Position numbers and translations under genes: made by a program
Notes under the pieces: model-generated
Database searches by the model: none
The model's input: only the letters and a program-made list of their open reading frames with translations
Told to the model about the DNA's origin: nothing
In this document: in pieces, positions 1-6,577 of the stretch
Position numbering within the stretch: the stretch's first letter is position 1
Layout: every line of letters begins with the position of its first letter
Origin: an uncultured Solobacterium sp.
Lineage (GTDB): Bacteria; Bacillota_I; Bacilli_A; Erysipelotrichales; Erysipelotrichaceae
Reading direction: 5' to 3'
Length of the DNA stretch: 11,973 nt
Assembly (NCBI GenBank): GCA_900546285.1
Contig: URCJ01000046.1
Span: forward strand, 1-11,973

Positions 1-60
1 GAGTGTACATCTGGTGAATACCTAAAGTGGATTGAAAAGAATTATACAGAAAGAAGCTAA
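1..60 (+). CDS. 3' end of an unidentified upstream gene (partial)
   Basis: Frame 1 is open from the window edge to a TAA at 58-60 and encodes 19 residues ending in KNYTERS. An intrinsic terminator begins 4 nt after the stop, which fits a genuine gene end. The fragment is polar and lysine-rich with no recognisable motif, so no function is proposed. It is read in the same direction as the following lipid-kinase operon, but the terminator suggests it belongs to a separate transcript. Confidence 0.55.
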   Translation, partial: ECTSGEYLKWIEKNYTERS

Positions 61-63
61 ATT

Positions 64-86
64 ATAGGCCTAATGGCCTATTTTTT
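64..86 (+). terminator. Intrinsic terminator after the upstream gene
   Basis: A perfect 7-bp stem, ATAGGCC / GGCCTAT, encloses a TAAT loop and runs directly into TTTTTT. The hairpin starts 4 nt after the TAA at 58-60. The T-tract ends 2 nt before a TATAAT hexamer, so the terminator and the next promoter are packed together. Confidence 0.8.
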
Positions 87-87
87 A

Positions 88-93
88 TATAAT
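88..93 (+). promoter_or_regulatory. Predicted -10 element for a near-leaderless lipid-kinase operon
   Basis: TATAAT matches the vegetative -10 consensus exactly and ends 8 nt before the ATG at 102. Initiation at the usual distance would fall on the G at 100, leaving a 2-nt leader. No convincing -35 is seen, because that region lies inside the terminator hairpin. There is no Shine-Dalgarno sequence before the ATG, and an in-frame TAA lies at 90-92. The same -10/ATG geometry occurs at two other genes in the window. Confidence 0.5.
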
Positions 94-101
94 GTTTAAG
101 T

Positions 102-986
102 ATGAAAGTATTATTTGTATATAACCCTTTTTCAGGGAAAACTCAAATTAAAAATCGTCTATACGATATTCTAAATGTCTTTGCCAACGCAAAATATGAA
201 CTAACTGTTGTCCCAACTACTAGAAGAGATGAGGCTAGTGAATATGTTAAAAATAAAGGCCATCTTTTTGATTTAGTAATCTGTTCAGGAGGAGATGGCA
301 CCCTTAATGAAGTAGTCAATGGTTTATTAAACAATCCTAATGAAATACCACCACTCGGTTATATTCCATCAGGCAGTACTAACGACTTCGCTCATTCACT
401 AAAGATTCCTCGTGATATGGCCAAAGCTGCTGAACTTATTCCTTATGGCAATTATAAAGATGTGGACATGGGCAAATACAACGATAAGTACTTTGTCTAT
501 GTTGCAGCCTTTGGAGCTTTTACAAGTGTTTCATATGCAACACCACAAGATATTAAAAATATCATTGGACATGCAGCCTATGTAATTGAAGGAATTAAGT
601 CTTTATCATCTATTAAAGCCTATGCTGTTGAAGTAGATTGCCAACAACTTCATACTAAAGAAAACTTTATCTATGGCATGGTAACTAATACTTACTATGT
701 TGGTGGACTTTATAAAATGGACAAGAAGTCTGTTAAATTAGATGATGGTCAATTTGAGGTCTTACTAATCAAAGAACCAAAAGATATTTTAGATTTAAAT
801 GATATTACTTCTTATTTATTAAAGAATACTGATGAATCAGATTTAATCTATTCATTTAAGACAAACCACATTACATTTAAAACTGAGGAAGCTATTCCTT
901 GGACCTTAGATGGTGAGTATGGAGATAGTCCAACTGATGTAACAATCGATAATATGCATAAAGCTATAAGGATGATTTGTAAGTAA
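102..986 (+). CDS. Diacylglycerol kinase / YegS-BmrU-type lipid kinase
   Basis: A 294-residue soluble protein of the DAG-kinase catalytic family, which phosphorylates diacylglycerol or a related lipid to its phosphate at the inner membrane face. Visible motifs are the N-terminal NPFSGK (residues 8-13), the nucleotide-binding GGDGTLNE (63-70), the IPSGSTNDF segment (88-96), and a C-terminal beta-rich domain with LDDGQFEVLLIK and LDGE (269-272). In DgkB-like enzymes the Asp of that last motif is the proposed catalytic base. Length is typical of DgkB/YegS proteins and no key block is missing. An in-frame stop 10 nt upstream makes the ATG at 102 the only plausible start. It is the first gene of a tight operon with an MBOAT acyltransferase and an SGNH protein. 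The exact lipid substrate cannot be told from sequence; DgkB-type recycling of DAG released during teichoic-acid-like polymer synthesis is one possibility. Confidence 0.9.
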   Translation: MKVLFVYNPFSGKTQIKNRLYDILNVFANAKYELTVVPTTRRDEASEYVKNKGHLFDLVICSGGDGTLNEVVNGLLNNPNEIPPLGYIPSGSTNDFAHSLKIPRDMAKAAELIPYGNYKDVDMGKYNDKYFVYVAAFGAFTSVSYATPQDIKNIIGHAAYVIEGIKSLSSIKAYAVEVDCQQLHTKENFIYGMVTNTYYVGGLYKMDKKSVKLDDGQFEVLLIKEPKDILDLNDITSYLLKNTDESDLIYSFKTNHITFKTEEAIPWTLDGEYGDSPTDVTIDNMHKAIRMICK

Positions 987-2410
987 TGTTATTTAATTCT
1001 TTAAGCTATGCCATCTTTTTACCCTTGGTATTTATCATCTATTGGCTACTGCCAAACAAATACCGTTGGGTTTTATTATTGATTGCCTCATATTACTTCT
1101 ATATGTCATGGAACGCCAAGTATGTGTTTCTAATATTTATCACTACTTTTACTTCCTATTTATGTGCAATCTTAATAGAAAAGAATAGAGAACATAAGAA
1201 ACTAATATTAATCATTACCCTTCTTGTTTGTTTAGGGATTCTTTTTGTGTTCAAATATTTTAATTTCTTCTTTGAAACAATTAACTATTTATTAGGCAAT
1301 AAACTACATAGTGTTACCTTAAACCTACTATTACCTGTAGGTATCTCCTTCTATACCTTCCAAACATTAAGTTATTGCATAGATGTCTACAGAGGAAATA
1401 TTAAGGCTGAGAAACATTTTGGCTACTACGCAACATTTGTATCATTCTTTCCACAACTTGTTGCCGGTCCCATTGAAAGACCTGATAATCTATTACCGCA
1501 ACTTAGAAAAGAAAAAGAATTTGACTACAACAAGGCTGTATATGGATTAAAGTTAATGACCGTTGGTTTCTTTAAGAAAATAGTTGTAGCCGATAATTTA
1601 GCTTACTATGTTGATATGGTTTATAACGATTTATCTTATTACCAAGGCTTTGCCCTAGTACTAGCAGCCTTCTTTTTCACAATTCAAATCTATTGTGATT
1701 TCTCAGGCTATTCTGATATCGCTAAAGGCTCTGCCAAACTATTAAATATCGATTTGATGGACAACTTCAAGACTCCATATTTCTCTACAACTATTAAAGA
1801 ATTCTGGTCTAGATGGCACATCTCCTTATCATCATGGTTTAAAGACTATGTCTATATTCCACTAGGTGGTAATCGTTGTAGTAAACTTAGGCATTACTTT
1901 AATTTACTCGCAACATTTCTAGTAAGTGGCTTATGGCATGGGGCCAATATTACCTTCGTGATTTGGGGTGGTATTCATGGTTTATTACAAATTCTTGAAG
2001 ATATATTTCATATTAAGAAAAATACTAAAACCTATTCATTCTCATGGTTTATTAAAGTCTCTCTAATCTTTATCTTAATGTCAATAACTTGGGTTTTCTT
2101 TAGAGCTTCTAATCTACATGATGCCTTATATATCTTTAGGCATATGTTTGATGGTATCACAAACCTAAGATCATATATCGTATCTGGTTTATATAGCTTT
2201 GGTGTAAAAGCCCCATACCTATTGACAATGTTAGCGATTTATCTAATTCCACTATTTATCATCGACTATATAAATGTTAAATATGATGCCCTAACTATCT
2301 TAAATAATAAACCAATAGCAATTAGATACTTAGCTTATTTTGTATTGTTGTTGATGATTCTATTACTACATTATGTAGGTGAAGTTAACTTTATTTATTT
2401 CCAATTCTAA
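986..2410 (+). CDS. MBOAT-family membrane O-acyltransferase (AlgI/DltB-like)
   Basis: A 474-residue polytopic membrane protein with roughly ten hydrophobic segments. Family signatures are clear: FPQLVAGPIERP (155-166), YCDFSGYSDIAKG (236-248), KEFWSRWHISLSSWFKDY (271-288), IPLGGNR (291-297) and SGLWHGAN (314-321). His318 of the last matches the conserved histidine required in AlgI/DltB enzymes, and the protein ends in the family-typical FIYFQF. Such proteins move acyl groups across the membrane onto extracellular polymers such as alginate, teichoic acid, cellulose or peptidoglycan. The ATG overlaps the kinase stop codon by one base (TAATG), so translation is probably coupled; an AAGGA at 968-972 is too far upstream to be an ideal Shine-Dalgarno. 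The SGNH-like gene directly downstream is its likely partner. No dltA or dltC lies beside it, so acetyl rather than D-alanyl transfer is more likely, but this is inference. Confidence 0.93.
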   Translation: MLFNSLSYAIFLPLVFIIYWLLPNKYRWVLLLIASYYFYMSWNAKYVFLIFITTFTSYLCAILIEKNREHKKLILIITLLVCLGILFVFKYFNFFFETINYLLGNKLHSVTLNLLLPVGISFYTFQTLSYCIDVYRGNIKAEKHFGYYATFVSFFPQLVAGPIERPDNLLPQLRKEKEFDYNKAVYGLKLMTVGFFKKIVVADNLAYYVDMVYNDLSYYQGFALVLAAFFFTIQIYCDFSGYSDIAKGSAKLLNIDLMDNFKTPYFSTTIKEFWSRWHISLSSWFKDYVYIPLGGNRCSKLRHYFNLLATFLVSGLWHGANITFVIWGGIHGLLQILEDIFHIKKNTKTYSFSWFIKVSLIFILMSITWVFFRASNLHDALYIFRHMFDGITNLRSYIVSGLYSFGVKAPYLLTMLAIYLIPLFIIDYINVKYDALTILNNKPIAIRYLAYFVLLLMILLLHYVGEVNFIYFQF

Positions 2411-2412
2411 TT

Positions 2413-3405
2413 ATGAAAAGATTTATTAAAAAAACATTATTCTTTATTTTGATTCTAGCGTTAATATCTGTATCAACATCGATATCTATTGATCCTTTTA
2501 ATGTGTTTCATCCATTAGATATTAAAGATAATGGTGTAGAGCCAAATAAGAACTTTATAAAGATGACATATATTTTAGATAATCCTGATAAGTTCGATAC
2601 TTTTATCTTTGGCTCTAGTAGAGTTGGTAATATTCATGCCAATAATCTTTGGGGAGAAAAGGCTTATAATATGACCTATTCAGAAGGATTACCGGTAGAA
2701 GCTTTGAATAATGTTAGAACACTAATTAATAATAACGTACATATCAAGGCTATCTACCTAGGTGTTGATAACCTATCATATACCATTGATCCATTAAGCC
2801 ATAATAGTTCTTCTAATGCCTCATATGAATTATCAAAGACAAACCCTATTAAGTTCTATTCATATTATCTAGATCCAGCCATGGCTTTTAAATCATTGAC
2901 TACTGTTATCTATAAACATAAAGTCGATGATTCTTATGCCTATCGTTTCTATGAATTTGGTTGGAATTCAGACTATGGGGCTACTAGTAATTATGATTTT
3001 GAACACGCAGAACCAAGTATAGGAAAAAGCTATCGTCTTAAGGAAACGATAGCTGAAATAAAAGAATTGAAGGAGCTTTGTGATGCCAATAATATTAAGC
3101 TAGTAGTGTTCACAAATCCCATGTATTATGTAACTTATGAAGCTGCACTAGATCAAAACTATTTAGAATTCTTAAAAGAATTAGCTAATATAACTGAATT
3201 TTGCAACTTCTCAGGTTATAACGATATTACTACAAATTCTGCTTATTGGATTGATAATTCACATTACAACGCCGAAGTCAGTGATATGGTTCTTGAATGT
3301 ATTGCCTTCCATGCCTATTATGGAAACCTATATGAACAAGGCTTTGGCTATTGGTTGAATAAAGACAATATTGATGACTTTATTGTTTCTCAATCAAAGC
3401 ACTAA
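2413..3405 (+). CDS. Membrane-anchored SGNH-hydrolase-like protein, probable MBOAT partner
   Basis: A 330-residue protein with an N-terminal hydrophobic anchor or uncleaved signal (about residues 8-26) preceded by lysines, so the rest is predicted outside the membrane. It shows the SGNH/GDSL pattern: FIFGSSRV (64-71) with Ser69 as the likely nucleophile, AYNMTYSEG (84-92) as a block-II-like Asn region, and DNSHYN (281-286), whose Asp281 and His284 fit the block-V Asp-x-x-His pair. DltD, AlgJ/AlgX and WssI-type proteins have this fold and complete O-acylation of an exported polymer with acyl groups delivered by an MBOAT protein. The gene starts 2 nt after the MBOAT stop with no Shine-Dalgarno, which suggests coupled translation. 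Its last 26 bp overlap the end of the oppositely oriented glycosyltransferase gene. The family assignment rests on motifs, and the substrate is unknown. Confidence 0.75.
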   Translation: MKRFIKKTLFFILILALISVSTSISIDPFNVFHPLDIKDNGVEPNKNFIKMTYILDNPDKFDTFIFGSSRVGNIHANNLWGEKAYNMTYSEGLPVEALNNVRTLINNNVHIKAIYLGVDNLSYTIDPLSHNSSSNASYELSKTNPIKFYSYYLDPAMAFKSLTTVIYKHKVDDSYAYRFYEFGWNSDYGATSNYDFEHAEPSIGKSYRLKETIAEIKELKELCDANNIKLVVFTNPMYYVTYEAALDQNYLEFLKELANITEFCNFSGYNDITTNSAYWIDNSHYNAEVSDMVLECIAFHAYYGNLYEQGFGYWLNKDNIDDFIVSQSKH

Positions 3406-5602
3406 TATCTAAGTGACAGATATTTCTTTTGCCACTACATACAGTATCAAGTGTTAACATGTTACCCAAATCATCGAAACGAGGATGAAGGTCACATCTT
3501 CTATCGTCTTGATACTTTTTATATGAATAGAACTTTCCAAGAATCTTAACTGTGTTCTTCTTTAAATCAATCAACATTAATTTAGACTTACAAGTATAGT
3601 CAGGATAAGCATCGGTAACGATATAACGCTTGTTTAAAACAGTAGGATGACCATCATCTACTAATAATTCATGTTTAAAGTGTTTTTGGTTTCCATCTAA
3701 ATCAACAAAGAAATAGCCATCTTGATTATTGTTCCCTCTTAAATAGCCAAATAATGTTTCATTATCGTACCAGCACATATGAGAAACCATCTTATTATCA
3801 GCTAATACTCTTAATTCTTTAGTCTTAAGATCAACGCACAATAATCTTGTATACTTAACATCATTCTTAAACCAACGATGTAAGAATATAGCCTTAGTAT
3901 TATCTGGTGATAGGTCGATATGATTAACCTTATGAGTTGCATTAATCATCGTATCACTTGTCTTAAAGTTTTTAATATCTTTTAGTGATAACCATAATGA
4001 ATTAGTATTATTTTTAATATCCACATAATAAATGCCATCATTTGATTCATCTTCTAACTTATTGTAAGGAAGATTAAAGTAACCATAGTCTTTTCTTAAT
4101 TTGGCAAGTCTTGAGAAGTTTAGGCTCAAAGAAAAACTTCCATCATTACTTACAGAATAGATAGGATAATCAATTATCTTAACTTCTTTAGTTTCTAGAT
4201 TAATAAGTTTACTGATATATTTTGTACCATCAAAATCATTATGAATAATATGCTTATCATCAATCCAAGTAGCCATAGAACCCTGTTGGAAGTTCCATGC
4301 TTTTGATGAAGATATCTTTTCATCATCAACTAAAATATCAATTTCTTGTTTATAGTTAAAATTATCTTCGTTTAAACGATGAGATAAGATCTTACCATTA
4401 TGTACACATGGTCTTACATAATAACCAAAGAAATGAACCTTATCATCATTAAATACTAAGTCACCCTTAACATCCTTATCTAGATACATTTTCTCATCAT
4501 TACGAGTCTTGTAATATTTGGCATGGAAATGATAAATAGAATATAGTTTAGTATCAAGGATTCTATTTTTTAGTTTAGTCTTAAGAGAACCATTTACTCT
4601 ATCATTTACCAGCTTGTTGTAGGTTTTAAGTGATGTATCACTGCTTAATAAAGCTTCCTTTTGTCTTCTCATTTTAGGAGATTCTTCTTGGTATAAGTCA
4701 TTATATTTTAAGATTAAATCCTTATGCTTAATTAACTTTTCTAAGAAACTATATAATAGCTCATACTTTAAGATCTTAACATCCTTGTCTCCACCTATAT
4801 TATCAATCTTATAGTAGATAGAATAGAAAGATTCAAACATACGATAATAGAAGATATCACAAGGATTAGATACTTGATTCATGATTGAATTAAAGACCTT
4901 AACCCAACTATCAATAATAGTAGGTTTTAAATCAGTTCTAGTATTACCACTTCTATTAATCAAATAATAGCTTAAGGCTTTTTCACAATATGTTACACTC
5001 TTAACATTATTTAAAGTATAGAAATACAAAAGGTTGTCAGTATAACTAACTTTAGTTGGGAATATAATATCCTTTACAATTGATCTTTTATATAACTTAG
5101 CATGTGGTGATGGTTCTAGGAAGAACAACATATCAAAATCTTTGTTTCCTCTTGTATATTTCTTGCCATCAACAAGCTTGCCAAATTCAGCATTATAAGA
5201 AGCATCATATGTTTCTTCATCACTATCTTCATATACTAAGTTCTTAGCACCAACTACCAGATCAACATCATCTTTCTTTTGGTAGCTAATTAAAGTACTT
5301 AGGGCATCATCAGCTAAGTAGTCATCTGGGTCACATACTAAAACATAGTCTGCATCGCTTTTGTTAAAGGCCAATTGTAAAACACTACCATAGCCTCCAT
5401 TTTCTTTGACAATACTTTTAATGATGTTGGGATATTTCTTAACATATTCATCAATGATTGCTTGTTCATTAAATGGTGAGCCATCATTAACTACTAAAAT
5501 ATCGTAGTTACTATAGTCTTGTTTAACAAGTGAATCCAAACACTTGCCAATATATTTTTCAACATTATATACAGGGACAATGATACTTATCTTATTTTCC
5601 AT
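3380..5602 (-). CDS. Bifunctional-looking protein: GT2 glycosyltransferase with C-terminal beta-propeller-like domain
   Basis: A 740-residue protein with no signal peptide or membrane segment, so probably cytoplasmic. Residues 4 to about 220 form a family 2 GT-A domain: SIIVPVYNVEKYI (6-18), VVNDGS (37-42), ENGGYGS (67-73) and the metal/nucleotide-sugar motif DPDD (91-94). Residues 230-370 look helical. From about 380 to the end there are repeated beta-strand stretches with blade-like turns such as LSPDNTKAIFL (564-574), DGHPTVLNKRYIVTD (650-664) and RRCDLHPRFDDLGNM (701-715), resembling WD40/PD40 or oligogalacturonate-lyase-like propellers. The GT2 half probably adds a sugar to a lipid-linked or surface glycan; the role of the propeller is unknown. 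An AAAGAGG site 7 nt upstream supports the start, and the gene overlaps the preceding GT2 gene by 11 nt. No terminator is apparent after its stop. The GT2 call is firm, the propeller call moderate. Confidence 0.85.
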   Translation of the reverse strand: MENKISIIVPVYNVEKYIGKCLDSLVKQDYSNYDILVVNDGSPFNEQAIIDEYVKKYPNIIKSIVKENGGYGSVLQLAFNKSDADYVLVCDPDDYLADDALSTLISYQKKDDVDLVVGAKNLVYEDSDEETYDASYNAEFGKLVDGKKYTRGNKDFDMLFFLEPSPHAKLYKRSIVKDIIFPTKVSYTDNLLYFYTLNNVKSVTYCEKALSYYLINRSGNTRTDLKPTIIDSWVKVFNSIMNQVSNPCDIFYYRMFESFYSIYYKIDNIGGDKDVKILKYELLYSFLEKLIKHKDLILKYNDLYQEESPKMRRQKEALLSSDTSLKTYNKLVNDRVNGSLKTKLKNRILDTKLYSIYHFHAKYYKTRNDEKMYLDKDVKGDLVFNDDKVHFFGYYVRPCVHNGKILSHRLNEDNFNYKQEIDILVDDEKISSSKAWNFQQGSMATWIDDKHIIHNDFDGTKYISKLINLETKEVKIIDYPIYSVSNDGSFSLSLNFSRLAKLRKDYGYFNLPYNKLEDESNDGIYYVDIKNNTNSLWLSLKDIKNFKTSDTMINATHKVNHIDLSPDNTKAIFLHRWFKNDVKYTRLLCVDLKTKELRVLADNKMVSHMCWYDNETLFGYLRGNNNQDGYFFVDLDGNQKHFKHELLVDDGHPTVLNKRYIVTDAYPDYTCKSKLMLIDLKKNTVKILGKFYSYKKYQDDRRCDLHPRFDDLGNMLTLDTVCSGKRNICHLDISALIEKQ
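3404..3430 (+). terminator. Possible intrinsic terminator of the + strand operon, inside the opposing gene
   Basis: AATATCT (3404-3410) pairs perfectly with AGATATT (3418-3424) around a 7-nt loop and is followed by TCTTTT. The 5' arm begins in the TAA stop of the SGNH-like gene. The stem is short and AT-rich, so termination may be weak. The element lies within the 3' coding end of the convergent glycosyltransferase gene. Confidence 0.45.
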
Positions 5603-6563
5603 TTTTCAACCTCTTTAGTGCATAATATAGCTTACATTTAATACGTGATAAATAAACATCATCACCCTTTTCTTCATTAACATGATAGATATCTTTACTA
5701 TTTTTAAAGTACTTATCTTCTACATCAAAGATGTCATCAATAAATTGATAGACAAATTTCTTATCTTGTAACTTCATTGATTTCCTTAATGATTGAATGA
5801 AGTTTCTTTTAATCAAATAGGTAAATTCATCTACATATTCATCATAACAATTTTCACTAATATAATAGTCCATAACCTCTTTAGCCATATCGATGATGTG
5901 ATATAGTTTCTTATCAACTTGAGCCGTGATGTTGTTAGGCCTATCGATTAGATAGTTATATAAAGGTTTATCAACATAAGAAACACTATTAGCCTTTAAT
6001 AACAACTTAGGAGTTGTTCCCATGTCTTGATGACGATATCCATAGGGATAAAGTATCTTATTATCTTTAAATAAAGAAGTCTTATAAGCCTTATTCCAAG
6101 CCGCATTTGGTGTATAAGCTAATAATTCTTTTTTATCTTTTAAGTTATAGATACCATTTTCAAATCTCAAACCAACAAGTTCCTTGTTACCATTAGCTAG
6201 ATAATATTGGTTATAAGAGAAGACTATCATATCACTCTTATCTTTATCTAAGGTGTTGATAATTGTTTCTACATAATTGTTTTCTACAAAGTCATCACCA
6301 TCGATAAAAGAAATATATTCACTCTCACATCTTTCTATTCCATAGTTTCGCGCATCACTCAACCCACCGTTAGGCTTATCTAGTAATTTAAATTTTTTAT
6401 TATCTAAATAACTTAAGATAATATCTCTACATTTATCAGTAGAACCATCATTGACACAAAACACTTGATAATCACCGCATGTTTGGTTAACTAAATAATC
6501 TAAGCATTTCTTTAGATAGTTTTCAACGTTATATATAGCTACTACAATTGTTAATTTATACAT
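5592..6563 (-). CDS. GT2-family glycosyltransferase
   Basis: A 323-residue cytoplasmic family 2 glycosyltransferase that would transfer a sugar from a nucleotide donor. The N-terminal GT-A domain has TIVVAIYNVENYLKKCLD (5-22), VNDGSTD (37-43), KPNGGLSDARNYGI (63-76) and the DGDD motif (88-91) that binds metal and nucleotide. The C-terminal part is helical and basic without membrane spans, so it resembles capsule/exopolysaccharide side transferases rather than processive synthases such as cellulose or hyaluronan synthase. It begins 14 nt after the GH9 stop and overlaps the GT2-propeller gene by 11 nt, placing it inside the operon. The ATG has no Shine-Dalgarno; a perfect TATAAT ends 8 nt upstream, so it may also be expressed from its own near-leaderless promoter. 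Donor and acceptor sugars cannot be predicted. Confidence 0.9.
   Translation of the reverse strand: MYKLTIVVAIYNVENYLKKCLDYLVNQTCGDYQVFCVNDGSTDKCRDIILSYLDNKKFKLLDKPNGGLSDARNYGIERCESEYISFIDGDDFVENNYVETIINTLDKDKSDMIVFSYNQYYLANGNKELVGLRFENGIYNLKDKKELLAYTPNAAWNKAYKTSLFKDNKILYPYGYRHQDMGTTPKLLLKANSVSYVDKPLYNYLIDRPNNITAQVDKKLYHIIDMAKEVMDYYISENCYDEYVDEFTYLIKRNFIQSLRKSMKLQDKKFVYQFIDDIFDVEDKYFKNSKDIYHVNEEKGDDVYLSRIKCKLYYALKRLKNGK
5610..5616 (-). promoter_or_regulatory. Shine-Dalgarno site of the GT2-propeller gene
   Basis: AAAGAGG on the - strand lies 7 nt before the ATG at 5602 and within the last codons of the upstream GT2 gene. It fixes the start and shows that this gene can recruit ribosomes independently despite the 11-nt overlap. 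Confidence 0.8.
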
Positions 6564-6571
6564 ACTTAATA

Positions 6572-6577
6572 ATTATA
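6572..6577 (-). promoter_or_regulatory. Possible internal -10 element before the GT2 gene
   Basis: The - strand reads TATAAT, then 8 nt ending in TTAAGT, then ATG. The six bases before the ATG are identical to those before the lipid-kinase ATG at 102. The hexamer lies immediately after the TAG stop of the GH9 gene. No good -35 is visible, and AT-rich DNA makes chance matches easy, so the gene may instead rely on read-through from GH9. Confidence 0.35.

Noticed and set aside
143..334. 63-residue open frame antisense to the lipid kinase
   Set aside because: It lies wholly inside a well-supported kinase domain including the GGDGT motif and has no Shine-Dalgarno or recognisable product.
102..3405. 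dlt (D-alanylation) operon
   Set aside because: The MBOAT and SGNH-like genes resemble dltB and dltD in type, but no D-alanine ligase (dltA) or carrier protein (dltC) is present, and the first gene is a lipid kinase.
3380..6563. Bacterial cellulose synthase (BcsA-type) operon, suggested by GT2 genes beside a cellulase-family gene
   Set aside because: Neither GT2 protein has membrane spans, a PilZ domain or the QxxRW motif of processive synthases, and no BcsB or BcsC-like gene is present.
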